Shown here in pieces: positions 7,159 to 9,487 of a DNA stretch of 9,487 nucleotides. A program made the position numbers and the translations under genes. Each line of letters begins with the position of its first letter. Within the stretch, counting starts at the first letter, position 1. Source of the DNA: Caulobacteraceae bacterium (GTDB lineage Bacteria; Pseudomonadota; Alphaproteobacteria; Caulobacterales; Caulobacteraceae); NCBI GenBank assembly GCA_004144935.1, contig SDZP01000115.1, positions 1 to 9,487 of the forward strand, read 5' to 3'. The notes beneath the pieces are model-generated. The model worked only from the letters and a program-made list of their open reading frames with translations, did not search any database and had not been told where the DNA came from.

Positions 7159-8253
7159 ATGGCCGCAGACCTCGATAGCGTGCTGGACCGTTGCCTGGAG
7201 GCAGCCGCTGCGCCGGAGTTGTGGCCGGGCGCGCTCGCGGCCTTGGCTGCGGCCATGGGAAGCCGCGGGGTGCTGCTGACCCGGCCGGCCCGCAACCACT
7301 TCGGCATCCTCTATCCCTCGAGCATGGAAGACGCGATCGGGCTGTTCTTCGAGGAAGAATGGCACCTGCGCGACCTGCGCAGCGAGAGGGCCGTGGCCCG
7401 AGGCGAGGGCAAGATCACCGCCGACCAGCATGTCATCTCGCCCGACGAGGTGAGCCGGTCGGACTATTACAACGGCTTTGCCAAGCGGGCGGATGTGCCG
7501 TGGTTCTCGGCCTTCGGAATCCTGGCGGCGGGCAACGCCTTCGTCGGCATGTCCTTCCAGCGCCGGCAGTCGGAGGGCGCCTTCTCCAACAGTGACCTGG
7601 CGACCATCAGCCGGGCCGCCCCGCGCCTGCGCCAGGCGATGAATCTTTCGGCCAATGTCACCAACGTGCGCGACGCCGGCCGGCTGGATGGACTTGCCCT
7701 GGTCGACCAGGCGGCCCTGCTGCTGGCCGACAGCGGCGAGGTGCTGGCCGGGAACGCCATGGCCGAAGTCCTGCTGGCGATCGGCACCGGCCTGCGGCGC
7801 GGCGGCAGAGGGCTGGTGGCGGCGCATCCAGCCTCCCGGCCGCGGCTTGAGCGGTATCTCGCGGCCGCTTGCGGGGACGGGCCCGAAGCGGCCCGGATGG
7901 CCGCCATGCCTCTGGCCCTGGCCTGCACGGACGGGCTGGTCCTGATGCTGCAGGCGACCCCTGTGATCGGCGAGGCCAACGCCGTGTTCGGCGCCGGCAA
8001 GACCTTGCTCATGATCACCACGGTCGGCGACAGCCGGGCGCCCTCGGCGGAGCGGCTGAAGGAGGCCTTCGGCCTGACCGCGACCGAGGCCCGCGTGGCC
8101 GCGGTGGTCGCCTCGGGCCGGCCGGTGAAGCAGGTGGCCGACATGCTGGGGATGAGCGATTCGGCCGTCCGCTTCCATATCAAGTCGATCCTGCCCAAGG
8201 CCCTGGTGCGGACCACGGCCCAGTTCGTCGCGGCGGCTGGCAAGCTGGCCTGA
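7159..8253 (+). CDS. LuxR-type HTH transcriptional regulator with GAF/PAS-like N-terminus
   Basis: This cytoplasmic DNA-binding protein has 364 residues. The LuxR-type helix-turn-helix lies at about 303-362: F-G-L-T-x-x-E at the start, G320, V-A-D-M-L-G-M-S (326-333), then V-R-F-H-I (337-341) and K347. Residues about 1-165 have a GAF-like look, and 176-290 a PAS-like look with L-L-L-A-D-S-G-E-V-L-A-G-N-A (187-200). I see no autoinducer-binding domain signature and no receiver domain with the phospho-acceptor pattern, so it is probably neither a quorum sensor nor a classical response regulator; the signal is unknown. The ATG is the first possible start because TGA directly precedes it. It is divergent from the autotransporter gene and is therefore a candidate regulator of it. 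The next gene begins 90 bp downstream on the same strand; I saw no intrinsic terminator between them. Confidence 0.88.
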   Translation: MAADLDSVLDRCLEAAAAPELWPGALAALAAAMGSRGVLLTRPARNHFGILYPSSMEDAIGLFFEEEWHLRDLRSERAVARGEGKITADQHVISPDEVSRSDYYNGFAKRADVPWFSAFGILAAGNAFVGMSFQRRQSEGAFSNSDLATISRAAPRLRQAMNLSANVTNVRDAGRLDGLALVDQAALLLADSGEVLAGNAMAEVLLAIGTGLRRGGRGLVAAHPASRPRLERYLAAACGDGPEAARMAAMPLALACTDGLVLMLQATPVIGEANAVFGAGKTLLMITTVGDSRAPSAERLKEAFGLTATEARVAAVVASGRPVKQVADMLGMSDSAVRFHIKSILPKALVRTTAQFVAAAGKLA

Positions 8254-8282
8254 ACCTCATGGCAGGCGCCCCTAGGTCACAC

Positions 8283-8322
8283 TTGCCGGGGACCTCGTGG
8301 CCATATATTTACGCCGTATATC
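8283..8322 (+). promoter_or_regulatory. Candidate promoter/operator region of the nitronate monooxygenase gene
   Basis: An A/T-rich island stands out here in GC-rich DNA. ATATATTTACGCCGTATAT (8303-8321) is an imperfect dyad centred on TACGCCGTA. Possible -10 elements are TATATT (8304-8309, with TTGCCG at 8283-8288 only 15 nt upstream) and TATATC (8317-8322), which matches the TANAWC core of the Caulobacter-type -10. The exact promoter cannot be fixed by eye. Confidence 0.4.
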
Positions 8323-8343
8323 ATTCCAGCGAGACCCTGACCC

Positions 8344-9351
8344 ATGGCCCTGCCGCCCGTTCTCCGTGACCGCCTCCGCCTGCCGGTCATCGGCTCGCCG
8401 CTGTTCATCATCTCCGGTCCGGAGCTGGTCATCGCCCAGTGCAAGGCCGGGGTGGTCGGCAGCTTTCCGTCGCTGAACGCCCGGCCGATCAGCCAGCTGG
8501 ACGAATGGCTGGCGCAGATCACCGAGGAACTGGCCGCCTGGGACCGGGCCAACCCGGACACGCCGGCGGCCCCGTTCGCCGTCAACCAGATCGTCCACCG
8601 CACCAACAACCGGCTCGAGGAAGACGTCGAGATGTGCGGCAAGTATAAAGTGCCGGTGATGATCACCTCGCTGGGCGCCCGCGAGGACCTCAACAACGCC
8701 GTGCACGGCTGGGGCGGCATCACCCTGCACGACGTCATCGACAACCGCTTCGCCCGCAAGGCCATCGAGAAGGGGGCCGACGGCCTGATTCCGGTGGCGG
8801 CCGGGGCCGGCGGGCATGCCGGCGGCCTGTCGCCGTTCGCCCTGGTGCAGGAGATCCGCGAGTGGTTCGACGGGCCGATCGCCCTGTCGGGCTCCATCGC
8901 CAACGGCAAGTCGATCCTCGCCGCCCAGGCCATGGGCGCCGATCTGGGCTACATCGGCTCGGCCTTCATCGCCACCCAGGAGGCGCGGGCGGCGCAGGGC
9001 TACAAGGACATGATCGTCAGCAGCGCCGCCGACGACATCGTCTATTCCAACCTGTTCACCGGCGTGCACGGCAACTACCTGCGCCCCTCGATCGTGGCGG
9101 CTGGCCTCGACCCCGACAACCTGCCGGTCAGCGATCCGTCGAAGATGAACTTCGGCTCCGGCGGCAACCAGGAAGCCAAGGCCTGGCGCGACATCTGGGG
9201 CTGCGGCCAGGGCATTGGGGCGATCAAGGACGTGCCGACCGTGGCCCAGATGGTGGCGCGGCTGTCGGCCGAGTACGAGGCGGCCAAGGTCGAGCTGGCG
9301 GCCAAGACGGCGCTGACGGCCGGCGCGGCGATGGCCCTGGCGGCGGAGTAG
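8344..9351 (+). CDS. Nitronate monooxygenase (2-nitropropane dioxygenase family)
   Basis: A 335-residue FMN-dependent TIM-barrel enzyme of the NMO/NPD family, which oxidises alkyl nitronates such as propionate-3-nitronate to carbonyl compounds and nitrite in the cytoplasm. Visible signatures are the N-terminal L-P-V-I-G-S-P-L-F (13-21), G-V-V-G-S-F-P (36-42), A-A-G-A-G-G-H-A-G-G (152-161) with His158 as the probable conserved catalytic base, and the phosphate-binding region G-S-I-A-N-G-K (183-189) and G-A-D-L-G-Y-I-G-S-A-F (198-208). The length is normal for the family. An in-frame TGA lies two codons before the ATG, which fixes the start downstream of it; the Shine-Dalgarno is weak. The last 30 residues are Ala-rich. 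Many family members are annotated only as NAD(P)H-dependent flavin oxidoreductases and have unknown physiological substrates, so the family is firm but the substrate is not. Confidence 0.92.
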   Translation: MALPPVLRDRLRLPVIGSPLFIISGPELVIAQCKAGVVGSFPSLNARPISQLDEWLAQITEELAAWDRANPDTPAAPFAVNQIVHRTNNRLEEDVEMCGKYKVPVMITSLGAREDLNNAVHGWGGITLHDVIDNRFARKAIEKGADGLIPVAAGAGGHAGGLSPFALVQEIREWFDGPIALSGSIANGKSILAAQAMGADLGYIGSAFIATQEARAAQGYKDMIVSSAADDIVYSNLFTGVHGNYLRPSIVAAGLDPDNLPVSDPSKMNFGSGGNQEAKAWRDIWGCGQGIGAIKDVPTVAQMVARLSAEYEAAKVELAAKTALTAGAAMALAAE

Positions 9352-9366
9352 CAGGCGGCCCTTGGC

Positions 9367-9408
9367 GGCGGCTTCGCTCGCGCTAGCTTCAAGCGCGGAG
9401 GAGCCGCC
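9367..9408 (+). promoter_or_regulatory. Stem-loop covering the ribosome binding site of the DUF2177-type gene
   Basis: GGCGGCT (9367-9373) pairs fully with AGCCGCC (9402-9408), enclosing a second hairpin, CGCGCT (9379-9384) with AGCGCG (9392-9397). The Shine-Dalgarno GGAGGAG (9397-9403) falls in the internal loop and stem edge. No T-tract follows, so it does not look like an intrinsic terminator of the preceding gene. It could restrict translation of the next gene. Confidence 0.35.
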
Positions 9409-9410
9409 CC

Positions 9411-9487
9411 ATGCTGCAATACATCGTCGCCTATATCGCCGCCGCCATCGTCTTCGTGGCTGTGGATTTCGTCTGGCTCGCCTTCAT
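9411..9487 (+). CDS. DUF2177-type membrane protein, N-terminal fragment cut by window end
   Basis: Only 25 codons are visible. The ATG at 9411 follows GGAGGAG with 7 nt spacing. The peptide is one hydrophobic segment, M-L-Q-Y-I-V-A-Y followed by an Ala/Ile/Val stretch and V-D-F-V-W-L-A-F. The Tyr-Ile-x-Ala-Tyr start and the D-x-x-W-L motif at the end of the first membrane segment are typical, from memory, of DUF2177 proteins (small inner-membrane proteins with several helices and no known function). It starts 59 nt after the nitronate monooxygenase stop on the same strand, so the two may be cotranscribed. Confidence 0.65.
   Translation, partial: MLQYIVAYIAAAIVFVAVDFVWLAF

Noticed and set aside
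7111..8178. 355-codon minus-strand frame opposite the LuxR-type regulator
   Set aside because: The plus-strand product has a complete HTH domain. The antisense frame is rich in Arg, Gly, His and Gln, as expected of a shadow in GC-rich DNA.
8274..8295. AGGTC/GACCT inverted repeat after the regulator gene as a terminator
   Set aside because: Only five pairs with a 12-nt loop and no T-tract; too weak to call.
8272..9069. Minus-strand open frame opposite the nitronate monooxygenase
   Set aside because: The plus frame carries all family motifs; the antisense frame shows no recognisable protein.

Overview
The window is GC-rich (about two thirds G+C by eye). Its gene types and codon use fit an alphaproteobacterium, most likely of the Caulobacteraceae (Caulobacter, Phenylobacterium or Brevundimonas type). 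That placement is an inference from protein style, not a database match.

Layout from left to right. (1) 1-569, minus: the N-terminal part of a lipoprotein with a discoidin (F5/8 type C)-like domain, cut by the window edge. (2) 592-629: a hairpin followed by a T-tract on the minus strand, which looks like the intrinsic terminator of the next gene. (3) 646-6861, minus: one very large gene for a type V secretion (autotransporter) protein of about 2071 residues, with a signal peptide, a passenger of roughly 1,700 residues built of Gly/Ala/Val/Thr/Asn-rich beta-helix-type repeats, and a C-terminal beta-barrel ending in Trp. (4) 6862-7158: a 297-bp divergent intergenic region holding several dyad symmetries, a possible promoter and a five-codon mini-ORF with a near-ideal ribosome binding site. 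(5) 7159-8253, plus: a LuxR-type HTH regulator with GAF/PAS-like N-terminal regions. (6) 8344-9351, plus: an FMN-dependent nitronate monooxygenase (2-nitropropane dioxygenase family). (7) 9411-9487, plus: the start of a DUF2177-type membrane protein, cut by the window edge.

The autotransporter and the LuxR-type regulator are divergently transcribed, so the simplest reading is a surface protein with its local regulator; this is inferred from position only. The lipoprotein downstream of the autotransporter is probably a separate cell-envelope gene, because a terminator lies between them. The nitronate monooxygenase and DUF2177 genes look like ordinary chromosomal housekeeping or detoxification genes. 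I see no mobile element, tRNA, rRNA or CRISPR array, and no clear new system. The parts most worth a second look are the architecture of the intergenic region at 7030-7160 and the repeat organisation and cysteine placement of the giant autotransporter.
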